Source: Effrenium voratum
Taxonomy: Eukaryota > Sar > Dinophyceae > Suessiales > Symbiodiniaceae
NCBI GenBank assembly: GCA_963377175.1
Contig: CAUJNA010002113.1
Coordinates: 557,501-621,500 of the forward strand
Reading direction: 5' to 3'
Length of the DNA: 64,000 nt
The notes below the pieces were generated by a model. That model was not told the DNA's origin. It did no database searches and worked only from the letters and a program-made list of their open reading frames with translations. The translations under genes and the position numbers were made by a program. This document shows, one piece after another, positions 47,548 to 57,297 of this stretch. The first letter of the stretch is position 1, and every line of letters starts with the position of its first letter.

Positions 47548-49190
47548 GTGAGTGTTGGTGGCGGGCTGCTTGGGTTTACCCTCCAGCCTCCAGGCGCGCT
47601 TCTGCAGAAGCGCTCTTTCCAGATCATCAAAGTGAACATGCCGGATTTTCAATCCTTGGTTGTCCAGGACATTGTCACTCTGGCAGATGACGGCAGTCCG
47701 CTGGCGGCATCTAGTACTGTACTGCGAGCTCGTGCCGTGACAGTCGCTTGTTGTCGCAGGGCGCGCGCGCATTGAACTGCGCTGCCAAGGCTTCAAGATG
47801 ACGTACATCAACTGGAGAGGCAACCTTGACATGTCCATCCGCGCGGCCACCTTCAACGTCTCAATCTTGGAGCCTGAGGATGCGGGCGAGCGCGCGAACG
47901 AGGCGGCGGCTTCAGCCAGTGTCACTTCTCCTGCCAGCGTGACGTGAGCTTCGTGTTGCCAGCCTCTGCTCGCCCAGGCCCAGGGTGATTTCAGACACGT
48001 CTTCTACGGTGTGATGCGCCCACTCAGCCCCTGGGCGAAGCTATCACTTCCTGATATGCCACTGACACGCGCGCACACGCGCAGCTTGCTTCTCTTCCAG
48101 TCGCTGAGGTGAGGCTGTGAGCAGTGTTATCCAAAAGAACCTGACCATGAATGCGCAGAAGAAGAAGAAATTGCCTGACTATGCAGCCGGCTCAGCAGCA
48201 TAAGCAGAAATCAGCAGAAAGTTTTGTTGCATGGCAGTGCTCTGCGTTTGCGTCACGGCATGTGTGAGGCCACAACTGTCTTCTGCGAGTTGCACACGGC
48301 CGCAATGCTGTCCTGGGTGGCGTCGCAGGGATTGCTGCCTGCGCCGCTCAGCTAACGTCACAAAACTCACAGCGCTCATCTTGATGTTGTCCAGCTAGAA
48401 AGCATAGCCTGACACCACTTCCGTGCCACAGCATTTGTCTTGACGTTGTTCTTCTAGACAACAGAGAGTGTCTTTTGCCTGCAGTTTTTGCGATGAGGAT
48501 GCGCTTGACAAAGTACAGCCTCAGCGACGCAGAGGTGGTCGGGCACGCGTGTCATGTTGCTTGCAGTGACAGCCCGCTGACCGTGCCTCGGAGTGACACT
48601 CAGCGTCTCTTTACTTGCTTGAAAAGTGAACGCGCTGCCTCTCGCTTCCTCTGAGGACTTTTGGTACCTCACGGGAGACGACTTCCGCCCCGCAGCGCAG
48701 GACATCCAGATTCAGGTCAACCTCTCTCAGTCTGAGTACCAAGGCGTGCAGTCAATTCTGGCGGAGCATAGCCGCGCAGTCCTAGCTCAGCGGGAGAACG
48801 CCATTCGGGCACGCATCTTGGACTACCAGGAGGAGGTTGCGGCCTGTGAGGAAGAGCTGGCCAGGATTAAGCGCGCGCGCGAAGGTGAGAATCAGCCACC
48901 GCTCCCTGCAGACCCCATTGCGGAGACTGACGCGGCGTGAGTGTCTTCAGTGAGTGTGCCTTGAGTTTTGAGCCTGCCGCCACATTTCGGGCACCAAGCA
49001 GGAGTAGATTTTTGGCCTGTTGCCAGACACGTGAGGATGCGCTTCTTGATCGCTTGTGACTTGTGACCAGTGGCGCTATCCCAGAGTGCACCATTTCGGA
49101 GCTTACTGCGCGCCTGCAGGCCGCTTTGGAAAAGGCAACTCTGTCAGGGTCCAATCCCTTTGTGGTTGGGATTGGTGGCTCGGGGAGTTA
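47136..49190 (+). CDS. Gene T: multi-exon unknown protein (gene span)
   Basis: Exons chain in phase with very short introns: 47136-47547, 47594-47713, 47760-47938, probable exons 48218-48316 and 48485-48534, then 48656-48884 and 49086-49190. ATG at 47136 (or 47160) is the first in frame. The first exon has a basic middle section (RKFLGMKGPLWQNTLRRRF), the second and third read as a mixed alpha/beta fold (QIIKVNMPDFQSLVVQDIV; RCQGFKMTYINWRGNLDMSI), and the last two are coiled-coil (RENAIRARILDYQEEVAACE; SELTARLQAALEKA), ending at TAA 49188. The first two introns are each 46 bp. No family recognised. It could instead be the 5' part of the methyltransferase gene that follows directly. Confidence 0.55.
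47594..47713 (+). CDS. Gene T exon 2
   Basis: CCTCCAG|GC joins in phase 1 and reads ALLQKRSFQIIKVNMPDF then VVQDIVTLADDGSPLA. Donor chosen at GTACTG (46-bp intron); a GTGCCG at 47732 would also keep frame, leaving only 28 bp. Confidence 0.55.
47760..47938 (+). CDS. Gene T exon 3
   Basis: TGTCGCAG|GG joins in phase 1 to RRARIELRCQGFKMTYINW and an alanine-rich tail. It meets AGC|GTGACGTGAG; the same junction sequence closes an exon of gene U at 59568. Confidence 0.55.
48218..48316 (+). CDS. Probable gene T exon 4
   Basis: After AAATCAGCAG a phase-0 frame reads KVLLHGSALRLRHGMCEATT and CELHTAAMLSW, closing at TGG|GTGGCG. The antisense strand is also open, so it is less sure. Confidence 0.35.
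48656..48884 (+). CDS. Gene T coiled-coil exon
   Basis: CCTCTGAG|GAC opens DFWYLTGDDFRPAAQDIQIQ, followed by a coiled coil through AVLAQRENAIRARILDYQEE and EEELARIKRARE. Donor GAAG|GTGAGA is strong, phase 1. Confidence 0.65.
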
Positions 49191-49600
49191 AATTTATGGG
49201 CATGGATCTTGGTGCTTTCTGCTCGCAAGAGGCTCATGTCTCATGTTTTGTTGCATAGACGGTCTGCCGTGCTGATGTGTGCTGAAGTTCTGCTGAAGCA
49301 ACATCCATCGTAGGTTTTGCCAGACACGTGAAGCGCTCCGCTGTGGCCCCAGTGACGATGCGTTTTTTGATCGCTTGTGACCAGTGGCGCTATCCCAGAG
49401 CGCACCATTTTAATTTTGGGGCTTACTGCGTGCCTGCAGGCCGCAGGCAGCATGGATCTCGGCGTCTTCTGCTTGCAGGAGGCTCGCGTTTGTGTTCCTG
49501 CCCATGTTTTTTGGCACAGACGGCCTGCCGTGCTCATGTGTGCTGAAGTGAGGCAAGTGGTTTTTTTCCCGGCTACTGGTCCCGTATCTTGGAACATGTT
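49030..49600. repeat. Direct duplication of the gene T terminal exon region
   Basis: 49020-49300 and 49317-49560 share GCCAGACACGTGA, GATGCG..TTGATCGCTTGTGACC, CAGTGGCGCTATCCCAGAG, GCATGGATCT and GACGG(T/C)CTGCCGTGCT in order. The second copy has an insertion (TTTTAATTTTGGGG) that breaks the coding frame. Confidence 0.7.
49086..49190 (+). CDS. Gene T last exon
   Basis: CTATCCCAG|AG completes the phase-1 codon and reads CTISELTARLQAALEKA then FVVGIGGSGS and TAA. A GTGGTT at the FVV point could instead be a donor continuing into the methyltransferase gene. Confidence 0.5.
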
Positions 49601-49655
49601 TCGGCCGTCTCAGACTCTTAGGCTTAACTGGTGGTAGCCGAGAGTTGCCAATGCC

Positions 49656-49811
49656 ATGCTTCCCGCTGACCTGCCCCACATTGTCCCAGATTCTGCAGTC
49701 TCCATCGATACAACGTGCTCCTCGCTGTCGGCTCCAGCCGCCCTTTCTCGGCTGCCGTCCACTGACTCCATCCCGCAGAGGCTACCGGACATATCTCCAG
49801 CAACACCTGTT
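49656..49811 (+). CDS. Methyltransferase gene, N-terminal exon
   Basis: ATG CTT CCC opens a Ser/Pro-rich reading with SRLPSTDSIPQRLPDISPATP. I end it at CCT|GTTGGC so that the in-frame TAA at 49866 falls in the intron. The start is uncertain because an AG acceptor also lies just upstream. Confidence 0.45.
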
Positions 49812-51424
49812 GGCTCTGGCTCGCACGCTGAGGACTCTTGGCGGAGCGCGGGCATGCTTTACCACTAAAGATTATGCAGCGGGGCGATTAGAATCACACT
49901 TACCCAACTTGCAAAGAATTGTGGAAGCGGTAAGGCGCGCGCTTTGGACTCCATCGATGAGCCGCGCTCCCCGCCGGCTGTGCTACCCGCCGTCTCTCGG
50001 CTGCCGTCCACTGAGTCCATGCCTTCAAGTTTGCCAGACATCTCTCAATCGCCATCCTTGGGCTTTGACTTCCAGGCTGGGGCGGGGTTTCAACCGGCCA
50101 AACCTGCGAGTGTTTCCGCGGAGTGTCCCCTAGACAGGCGCGAAGACTTGTGTCTCCCTGCCAGTAGCAGCGTTGTTAGAGTTGCTGGGGCCGTTTGACC
50201 CCTGCCACAGGAGTGTGCGCAAGGAGACAAGCCGACTCTCGTTTACGGGAGTGACTTTAGTGGCATGGATATAGGGTACGAGGCAGTCCAACAGCTCGCT
50301 GCGGAACATGATGTCAGTGTAACTCATGCCTTTTGCAGTGATGTTGCTCCTGAATGCCGGCGCGCCTTGTTTGCATTTCTACGACAAGGATGGTTGAAAT
50401 GAAAGTAAAAAGGGCACCTGGTCCCGGGGCCACCACTGTAGCTTGAGGCTTCCTTCGTGCCAACCGGCGCGGGCTGCTCCTGGATTCAGTCACAGCGCCG
50501 TGTCCCAAGAACCGCGCGCTTAGCATGTACACGGCAGGCTGGCCCTGCCAGCCATTCAGCCGGGAAGGCCGAGGAGAAGGCTTAAAGGACGCTCGGGGGA
50601 AGCTGTTCTTCCCGATGGTCGCAAGGCTGCAGCAGCACAAGGAGACACTGAAGTGTGTCATATTGGAGAACACAGCAAGTCTGGCAACGGACAAGCGTCA
50701 CGAAGAAGATTTCCAGACGGTGCTTCAATTCCTTCGGTCTTCAGTCCCAGGCATGCAGTGGGATTGGAAGATTGTGTCTTCCTTGGACTTCGGCGTGCCT
50801 CAAGCACGGCAGCGCTTGTACGTCGTGGGGTGGAAGGCGTCAGAGGCTGTGCTGCCCTTTTCCTGGCCTGCGCGTACGCATGCTACGGCTGTCCCCTTGG
50901 AGGCGATACTTGAGCCGCCGCAGCCTTTGTCACAGCGGGAGCGGGTGAAGCGGGTGAAGTCATTGTCTAAAACGGGCAGGAGGAACTGGACAGTCGCGAA
51001 GAAGGCTATTCGAAAGGACGGAGGAGATCCCCATGTCCATCTGTACGCGGTGGACGTAGACAGCGGCCGACAATGCAAGCTGCACTCCTATAACTGTGCG
51101 CGGACGCTCACCAAGGCCCGTGGCGGGTCTGGCGGCCCTTGGCTAAGCAACCGCTTGCGCCGTGTCACTCTGGCGGAAATGTCACGGCTGCAGGGTGTTC
51201 GGATCTCTGACTTCAACTTACAGGGGCAAAGCAATGCCAGCGTTGGCAGGATGCGTCTTGGTTTCTTGGTTTGTTTTCTTTGATGTTTAAACGCACGTGG
51301 CCAGGCAGCGCAGGCAAAGTTGACAGCCAAGTTGAAGCCTAGGCTCGGCAACGCCTTCACGCTGCCAGTTGTGAAAGAGATCACTCGCCAGCTTTGGCGC
51401 TGCCTGGGCATTTTGCCCACTTGA
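49656..51424 (+). CDS. Cytosine-5 DNA methyltransferase gene (gene span)
   Basis: Catalyses S-adenosylmethionine-dependent methylation of carbon 5 of cytosine in DNA. Exons: 49656-49811, 49935-50171, 50211-50388, 50448-51241 and 51305-51424. The N-terminus is Ser/Pro-rich with repeated SRLPST(D/E)S..LPDIS. Catalytic motifs follow in order: motif I-like YGSDFSGMDIGYEA with SDVAPEC (50.24-50.35 kb), motif IV GWPCQPFS with the catalytic Cys at 50546, motif VI ENT at 50666, motif VIII QARQR at 50801, motif IX-like RVTLAEMSRLQG at 51161, and motif X GNAFTLPVV in the last exon. The catalytic part is about 360 aa, normal for the family. Oddities: motif I has FSGMD instead of FxGxG, motif VI is ENT instead of ENV, and one donor appears to be GA. 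Dinoflagellate retrotransposons are reported to carry such enzymes; no reverse transcriptase is visible here. Confidence 0.8.
49935..50171 (+). CDS. Methyltransferase gene, second repeat exon
   Basis: AGCGGTAAG|G opens ARALDSIDEPRSPPAVLPA and a second copy of the repeat, SRLPSTESMPSSLPDISQSP. It ends at AGC|GTTGTTAG in phase 0, leaving a 39-bp intron. Confidence 0.5.
50211..50388 (+). CDS. Methyltransferase exon with motif I
   Basis: TGCCACAG|GAG opens ECAQGDKPTLVYGSDFSGMD, the SAM-binding motif I, with SDVAPEC (motif II-III area). A stop (TGA) 16 bp further on in the same frame forces an earlier donor; only CAAG|GATGG (GA donor) keeps phase with the next exon. Confidence 0.65.
50448..51241 (+). 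CDS. Methyltransferase main catalytic exon
   Basis: CTTGAG|GC joins to FLRANRRGLLLDSVTAPCP, then the PCQ loop GWPCQPFSREGRGEG, ENT, GVPQARQRLYVVG and the motif IX block. Exon end at AATGCCAGC|GTTGGC gives phase 0 with the final exon. Confidence 0.8.
51305..51424 (+). CDS. Methyltransferase last exon with motif X
   Basis: GTGGCCAG|GCA opens AAQAKLTAKLKPRLGNAFTL followed by PVVKEITRQLW and TGA at 51422. The G-N-A-F-x-x-P-V-V block is motif X, which completes the SAM pocket. Confidence 0.75.
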   Translation, partial: AAQAKLTAKLKPRLGNAFTLPVVKEITRQLWRCLGILPT

Positions 51425-51723
51425 CACGATGCTTGTAGCTCCATTGGCATTTGCGATGGCTGAGCGAGGCAGCTGCGTGTGCGCGCGTGTGCGACCTGAA
51501 AAGGAAGGAGAGCCGAAGTGCAGACCTGTCGTGTGTCAGTAATGGACCACACACACCCATTTGCGCAAACCCGCATGCCCACACACACAGGTTCTAGAGA
51601 CAAAGACAGACACAGAGACGGAGACAGACAGACACCCGCGCATGTGTTGTTTTGTTTGCTGTGGACAGCGCCTCACTTCAGAAGTTGACGACGTAGCCTG
51701 CTCTGGCCCAATATTCATTTGAG

Positions 51724-51933
51724 CAACAAGATCACGCGTTTGCAATGTACTTGGTGCTGTTGCGGAATGTCCCGCAAAATGAAGAGAGCCACGTTGACTA
51801 CTCATGCCTGCAGAACAGAGTGGCGTTCAGAGTGCAATTCCGAGACGCGCATCAAGCTGAGTGCTTGGGTCGCATATTGGCACAAGCCCTCGTTACACAC
51901 ACCAGCATTCGCTGGGAGGTGTCTGTGCATCAG
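51724..51933 (+). CDS. Exon of unknown gene
   Basis: TTCATTTGAG is followed by 70 phase-0 codons including AMYLVLLRNVPQNEESHVDY and AECLGRILAQALVTHTSI, closing at CATCAG|GTTGAG. Balanced, globular-looking composition. The gene it belongs to was not resolved; it lies 300 bp after the methyltransferase stop. Confidence 0.45.
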
Positions 51934-52515
51934 GTTGAGAATCATTGCTGGCCAGCGCGCGAAGCGCAGCCACTGTTGTGCTGGCGTGGAGCGTGACTTC
52001 AACTGTGCACCAGCCAGATCGTGCAGGAATCGTTTTGAGTCAGCGTTCTGCAGCAAAAGATCAGTTAGGCCGCGTCAAATCCAGATGGCCAGAGGTTTGG
52101 GTTAGGAGTTGTTGGTTTCAAGGCGCCCTGCTCTGTTGCAGTTCATTTTTTTCCTAGATCATTCTTGTTAAAAAACAGACCCCTGCGCTTCTTTGTGTGT
52201 CTGTTGCAAGGCAAGTGTTGCAGGCGTCCCTTTGGTTGTGTGTTGCACAGCTGCCCTCCGGAAAGCAGTGTGTGAGTGCGAACCGTCGTGTCTTACATTC
52301 TGATGTGCCGTTGCAGCCTCTTTTTTATGTCTGTTTTCCTTCCCCATTTGCTTTTTTTGGGCAGGTCTCGTCCATATTAAGGCTTCGCCCTTTACTGCCT
52401 GAAGCCACGTGCAGCCAAGAGACCAATAGAAGACGTCCATGTTGTGTCTGCCGCTCGGGCTTGTGCCCCCAACAATCTGAGCACCCACCCCCCCTGAATA
52501 GCAGGCTGGTCGCAG

Positions 52516-52649
52516 ACTCAGTCATGAAGGTGTTCGCAGTCAAAGCTAAACAGGACAGCGCGCAGTCCACTGTCACAGTGGTTGGAAAGCGTTTTGTTAG
52601 AAACAGCAAGTTTCGGTTAGAGGCTGGAGAGCAGCGAGTTCGTTTTTTT
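52516..52649 (+). CDS. Exon of unknown gene, beta-rich peptide
   Basis: GGTCGCAG is followed by a frame with MKVFAVKAKQDSAQSTVTVV and GKRFVRNSKFRLEAGEQRV, closing at TTT|GTCAGG before a poly-C tract (52661-52677). It could be an initiating exon (ATG 52524). No family recognised. Confidence 0.45.
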
Positions 52650-53143
52650 GTCAGGTCCCCCTCCCCCCCCCCCCCCGCCCACGAAAGTGTGCGGAGGAGG
52701 GTTCAGCGAACAAGCCGAGCAGAGCAAACTAGCAGCTTTTGGTAGGCCTTGCCATGCTTTTTTTCTGGCGCGTAGCCATTTCGTGCGCGGCATTTCTTAC
52801 ACAGAGCAAACCACATTTCTACCTGTCTGAGACAAACAACGCTTTCGGGGCGTTGGAAGCTGTCTTTGTTTTGGTGCGATGCTTCCTCGGGCGCGCATGC
52901 AGGCAGTCACCAGGGCCAAATTCGGAAACGCAGCGCGCGGTTTTCGATTCTGCGGAACCCTTTTGATCAAACAACCCCAACATTTACGATCCACAATTCA
53001 ACGGCAACAGCTTTCCAATATATTGACACGTGAAGGGGGGGTCAGGGGCAGGGCGAGAATGGCCTTGAATGTCTGTGAGACCTCTGTATGCTGCAGCTCC
53101 GACAATGGTGTCGTAGCTTTGAACTGTTGTTGCTTTGTTGCCT

Positions 53144-53226
53144 GGCAGGACCAGCTAGGGTTTCCTTCGCAGGTGTTTGACAGCCGGCAAGATAGCCGTG
53201 TGCTACTTGGCCTGAGCAAGAGGTAG
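53144..53226 (+). CDS. Possible short terminal exon
   Basis: GCCTGGCAG|GAC opens DQLGFPSQVFDSRQDSRVLL then GLSKR and TAG at 53224. Short, plausible, unlinked. The 52.65-53.14 kb interval shows no other exon. Confidence 0.3.
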
Positions 53227-53366
53227 TCATCCGCGTTAACTCAGTTGGGACATTGAAGCCAAAGTGCTCCGATTCTCAGACTGCTGTCAATGACAATGCA
53301 GCAACTGACTCGCGCTGCAATGGCAGCAGCGTGCGCTAGTTTGCCTAGGCTCTCTGCAAGGCCGCT

Positions 53367-54175
53367 ATGAAGAGGCGTTGCGCGCAGGAAGACAAGTCGC
53401 CAGCTGCAAGTGCCACTCACAGCTTCGACTTGCCATCTACCTTGCCAGCTTTTCGCGCGTGGGATGGCTGGTCTTTACCTAGCAGTTTGCCGAGTGTGTG
53501 CCCTGAGCTTGAGGCTGAGCGCATCGTGCTGGACACTCAGCCGCGCACGGCTGGAATCTCGCCGGCTCTGGTGTCAGGGCCAAGTGCACCTGCGAGCTCT
53601 GACTTGCCAGCTATGTTGCCGGCTCTGCCAACACTGTGCAGTGCCGCGGACAGTTTGCTTCAGCCAAGAAAGTTGCAGAGAGTAAAGTTGCAGAGAGTAT
53701 GTCCTGACTCTCCGGCCTCTCGGGCAGAACGCTCACTGCACTCACGACCACTCACGCCTGGAGTCTCACACGTTGCAATCCCAGCGCCGAGCGCGCCTGT
53801 GAGTTTCGAGCTGCCGTCCACTCTGCCGGTCTTACCGACTTTGCGTGAGCCCCGCAAGTTGCAGGGAGGATGCGCCGAGCTTGCAGCTGGTCATTTGCAT
53901 GGCGCGGGGGCCTCGCCATCGTCAGGACTCGAAGCCCACAAGCGATTGGTCCAACGCCTGTTTAGCTTTCTGTGCCGCATAGCTGAGAAGCTGCGCTGCA
54001 TGGAGCTCGGGGAGCTGTGTCACAGGATGAATGACATCAACGCTGCTGACTCCCTGTTGCGGTCCTTATTCGAGGCGCAGGAGGAGGATGCCTGCTTTGC
54101 AGTGTACCTGGCTGCCCGGCGATTGGCAACACTGGGAGAGATCGAGCTGAAGAGCAGCATGGAGCGGACCATTGG
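53367..54175 (+). CDS. Gene W: Pro/Ser repeat protein with helical C-terminal domain
   Basis: ATG at 53367 opens a long continuous frame (318 codons to TGA at 54321). Residues 1-165 are Ser/Pro-rich with repeated LPSTLPAF, LPAMLPALPTL and LPSTLPVLPTL blocks. From about residue 190 it turns globular and helical (HKRLVQRLFSFLCRIAEKLRC; DSLLRSLFEAQEEDACFAVYL; LATLGEIELKSSMERTIG). I place a likely donor at ATTGG|GTGGGG (54175), which is in phase with an exon at 55.04 kb; otherwise the frame runs to its own stop. The LPST repeats resemble those in the methyltransferase N-terminus. Function unknown. Confidence 0.6.
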
Positions 54176-54480
54176 GTGGGGAGCCAGAAGCTGGTCTGCC
54201 AAGATTGCCAGCCCTTCCGTTGATGAGACTGCGGCAACAAGCGAGCCTTGGCCTCGAGTTTTTGCGCGTGACTCTGTTTTGGTTGTTTACATCCATTTAC
54301 TGAGTTCGCTGCCAACTGTTTGAGGTGCTGCAGCAAGCTCTCCTGCACATTGTGCCGTTGGCGCGGGTCGTCATAGATCACCACTTACCTGGGTGGGGCA
54401 CTTTGTTTGACATTACCGACGCACAGCATATTTGCTGCGAGCCGCTGGCCCGCGACAAAGAGTGACCCTTTGCGGACTTT

Positions 54481-54793
54481 TAGATAGATAGATAGAGTAG
54501 TACAGATAGATAGACAGACAGATAGATAGATAGACGCATTGCGGGAGAACCCTAAATCCTAAACCCCAAGTGTTTGTTAGAGAGATATAGATAGGTGCAT
54601 GGATAGACAGATAGATCGATCGATCGATAGGCAGGTAGGTATGTAGAGAGTTAGATAGAGAAGTAGATAGCCAGACAAAGTGGAAAGACAGATAGCCAAA
54701 AGAAGATAAGGAGGAACGACGGAAAGAAAGAACAAGTGGACTTACAGAAAGGAAGCAAGGCAAAGCAAAGACGAGAAAGAAATAAAGACATAT

Positions 54794-54853
<60 letters not shown>
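54481..54853. repeat. GATA microsatellite and long GA dinucleotide run
   Basis: Imperfect GATA/GACA/GATC units (54481-54670), then about 28 uninterrupted GA units (54797-54853). Purine-rich on the plus strand throughout 54.65-54.9 kb. Probably intronic within gene W. Confidence 0.9.
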
Positions 54854-54856
<3 letters not shown>

Positions 54857-55043
54857 AGAGCGAGGACAAAGAAAGAAGAAAGAATAAACGTGAAAAATGA
54901 TCAAAGGATACATACAAAGCCCCGGGCCCCAGAAAACCATGTTGTCGTGCTTGTGCTCTGGGCCAGTATGTTTTTTTGGAGTCGGGCTTCAGCGTTAGTT
55001 TACAGGTTGGGTCTAAGATTCGCTTGTCTGAGACGGCCCAGTG

Positions 55044-55640
55044 AAGGCTGAGAAAGTGGGATTCTTCCCGGTATGCGCGGCAGCGAGACACGGCTTCGCC
55101 TGAATCCACGTGCAGCTACCGGGAGCTAGTGGCCTACTTTGCTTCCGCCCTGGGCCTTGCCGTGCCAGACCCGCGTGTGCCATCGGTATCCGATTCCAAG
55201 ATGTTCTCACTAGACCTCACACTGACCGCAGCTCAGTCGTTTTACCTTGACTTTGTGGAAGCTTTGGTTTGCCGATTCAAGAGGCTATTTTGCCCGTGTG
55301 TGCCGCTTCGGGTTGGAGGGCTGGACACATTGTCTCATCCACAATTTGGCCACAAGAAAATCGGTCAGTGGTCTCACAAACTAGATCGTTCGAGTTTGAT
55401 CTGTTTCAGGGCTTTGCACCGCCCGAAGACGGAGCAAAGTGCTCCAGCAGAAGAAACAAGGACAATTGTTCTGTCCGCCATCACGTCTGTGACACTCGCT
55501 TCGAATGCCACGGTGGCCGCTCACCTTTTGCCAACGCCGTGCCACAGTTTCGAAGACAATATTTTGCGGAAGCTGATAGCTCTGCCACCCCAGGCCTGTC
55601 GCTTTGCCTATCCTAGGGCATTGCTGCGGCTGCGCCCCTA
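55044..55640 (+). CDS. Exon following gene W, unknown function
   Basis: After GTGAAG or CTGAG the frame reads KWDSSRYARQRD, STCSYRELVAYFASALGLAV, KMFSLDLTLTAAQSFYLDFV and EALVCRFKRLF. Open to TAG at 55639, though coding character fades after about 55300 and a GT donor near 55267 or 55300 is likely. It joins gene W in phase 2. No family recognised. Confidence 0.5.
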
Positions 55641-55814
55641 GCCGCTCAACAGAGGGGGCTGTGAGCTTGAGAAAGGTGCTGCGCGCAGGCTACGCTCAGA
55701 GAAAGCTCGTTTTAGCCGTTGACCGGCACGGGCACGCCCATTTCGACACGCAAGTTGAACGCGTGTTCTCTATTGTGACACCATGTGAGCAGCGTTTTTT
55801 CTCAGGTGATGGAT

Positions 55815-56215
55815 TTTAGCTTCGCGGGGAACTCCCAAAAGGTCCGCGAGATTCACACAGGCGAAGCCACTTTGCGAAGCCATTTCGTGGTTGGAGGGTG
55901 TTATGTGCGATCGTGGCAAGTGTGTTGTGTGCTTTCATGACAACAGCGTGCCAAAGGTTGATGTTTAGAGTCAGAAGGCTACGACAAGACCACAGGAAGA
56001 TTACAGGAAGACGACCAGAAAAGCGCTGTGCGTTTCAGGCCCGGCTTTGCTAGAAACGATGGAACGTTTTTGCGAAGCCGGCCCAGCCATGGACCTAACA
56101 CGATTCAACTGCCTGAGGGCGCAGACGTTCAACTGGCGCAGACGTCAGAGATGTTTGTGGAGCAAAGCCTTGCGAAGCCAACGACTTCTGGCCCCGCGAA
56201 GCCCTCCGCGTAGTC
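55815..56215. repeat. GCGAAGCC repeat region
   Basis: Several GCGAAGCC/GCTTCGC units at 55817-55890 and 56073-56211. It includes the 47-bp block identical to 45532-45578. No gene seen. Confidence 0.7.
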
Positions 56216-56458
56216 TCCCCAGCAGCGTATAAGCCCTGAACCTTAAACAAATGCTCATGTGCTAAGCGCTTGGCTCGACACCGTCGGTGGCTAGAACCCC
56301 CCCCAAATCCTTGCTGATTGGGGCAGGTCTTCATCAGGGAGCAACTGGGAGACACAGACGCCCGCCGCGCCGGGGAGCCAAGGAAGGATCGCCTGCTGCC
56401 CTTGTATTCTCAAATTGTGCAACTGAAGGGGGAAGAAACTAAAGGGGGGGAAAGCTGT

Positions 56459-56677
56459 GAAATTGATCGCAGCCTAGACCGTCAAGGAAGGAGTTGGCCT
56501 GCGGCCCTCCAGGGCCTGGAGAGTCGCGCACGCCCTCTTCCTCCTTGAAGACCAGAGCACGAGCCCAATCCTACCTTAGAAAGCTACTGCCAGCGAAGAT
56601 GGCGCACCGCGACTCTCCAGGGCTTGGGGAGCCGCAGGCCAACTCCTTCCTTGGCGGCCTGGGCTGCGATCAATTTC
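56459..56677. repeat. Foldback element with ~70-bp arms
   Basis: 56459-56528 is the reverse complement of 56608-56677 apart from about ten substitutions (GAAATTGATCGCAGCC outer end, CTGGAGAGTCGCG inner end). The loop is 79 bp. Larger than the MITE-like foldbacks elsewhere in the window. Confidence 0.8.
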
Positions 56678-57216
56678 CCGGCTTTCCCCTTCAAACTTCG
56701 CTTCAAACTCCGCACTGAGAAGGCCCCCAGACTTGAAGAGTTTGCCGTCTATAATTTTGCGGGGCTTTGCTGCACCGGAGCGATCCAGTTTAGTACGTGT
56801 AGTAGCCTCGGGCCTCTGCAGTCTTTGCTTCGGGAACCTGCGGTGACAAAAACAAGTCAATGGCCACTGGAAAACATTGACATTGAGGCTCGTGCAAGAC
56901 TCCACGCTAATTGGTATATGAGCTGCTGTGGCTCAGTGCCGGTGTGACACGACAGGGACGAATTTGGTGCGACACGACATGGAAGAAGTTGACATGACAT
57001 GACAGAGCAGTTGGTCTCGCTGTGCGAAACTTGTTTTTGCCCGGCATGTCGTTTCTGGACACAGCGCTGGACGTGCTGGACAGCATCTACTATGCTCACG
57101 CGGATGCTTGTCTTTGAGTGTGCGCGTGCATTGACAGGGGAGGCTCTCCGTGCCTCCCATTTGCCCTGACAAAAAACCGAAGCTTATCATTTGACGCATT
57201 GTTTGGGGCTGGATCT

Positions 57217-57297
57217 ATGAACAGCCCTGTTGACGCCAAGGAGGATCACGGTGGCCTGGGCGACGCCTGCTTTAAGACCTGGGCCGAGAAGGCGGAG
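57217..57297 (+). CDS. Gene U exon 1
   Basis: Reads MNSPVDAKEDHGGLGDACFK and TWAEKAE, closing GAG|GTGGGC in phase 0. The upstream frame is open without another ATG nearby, so an earlier exon is possible. Confidence 0.55.
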
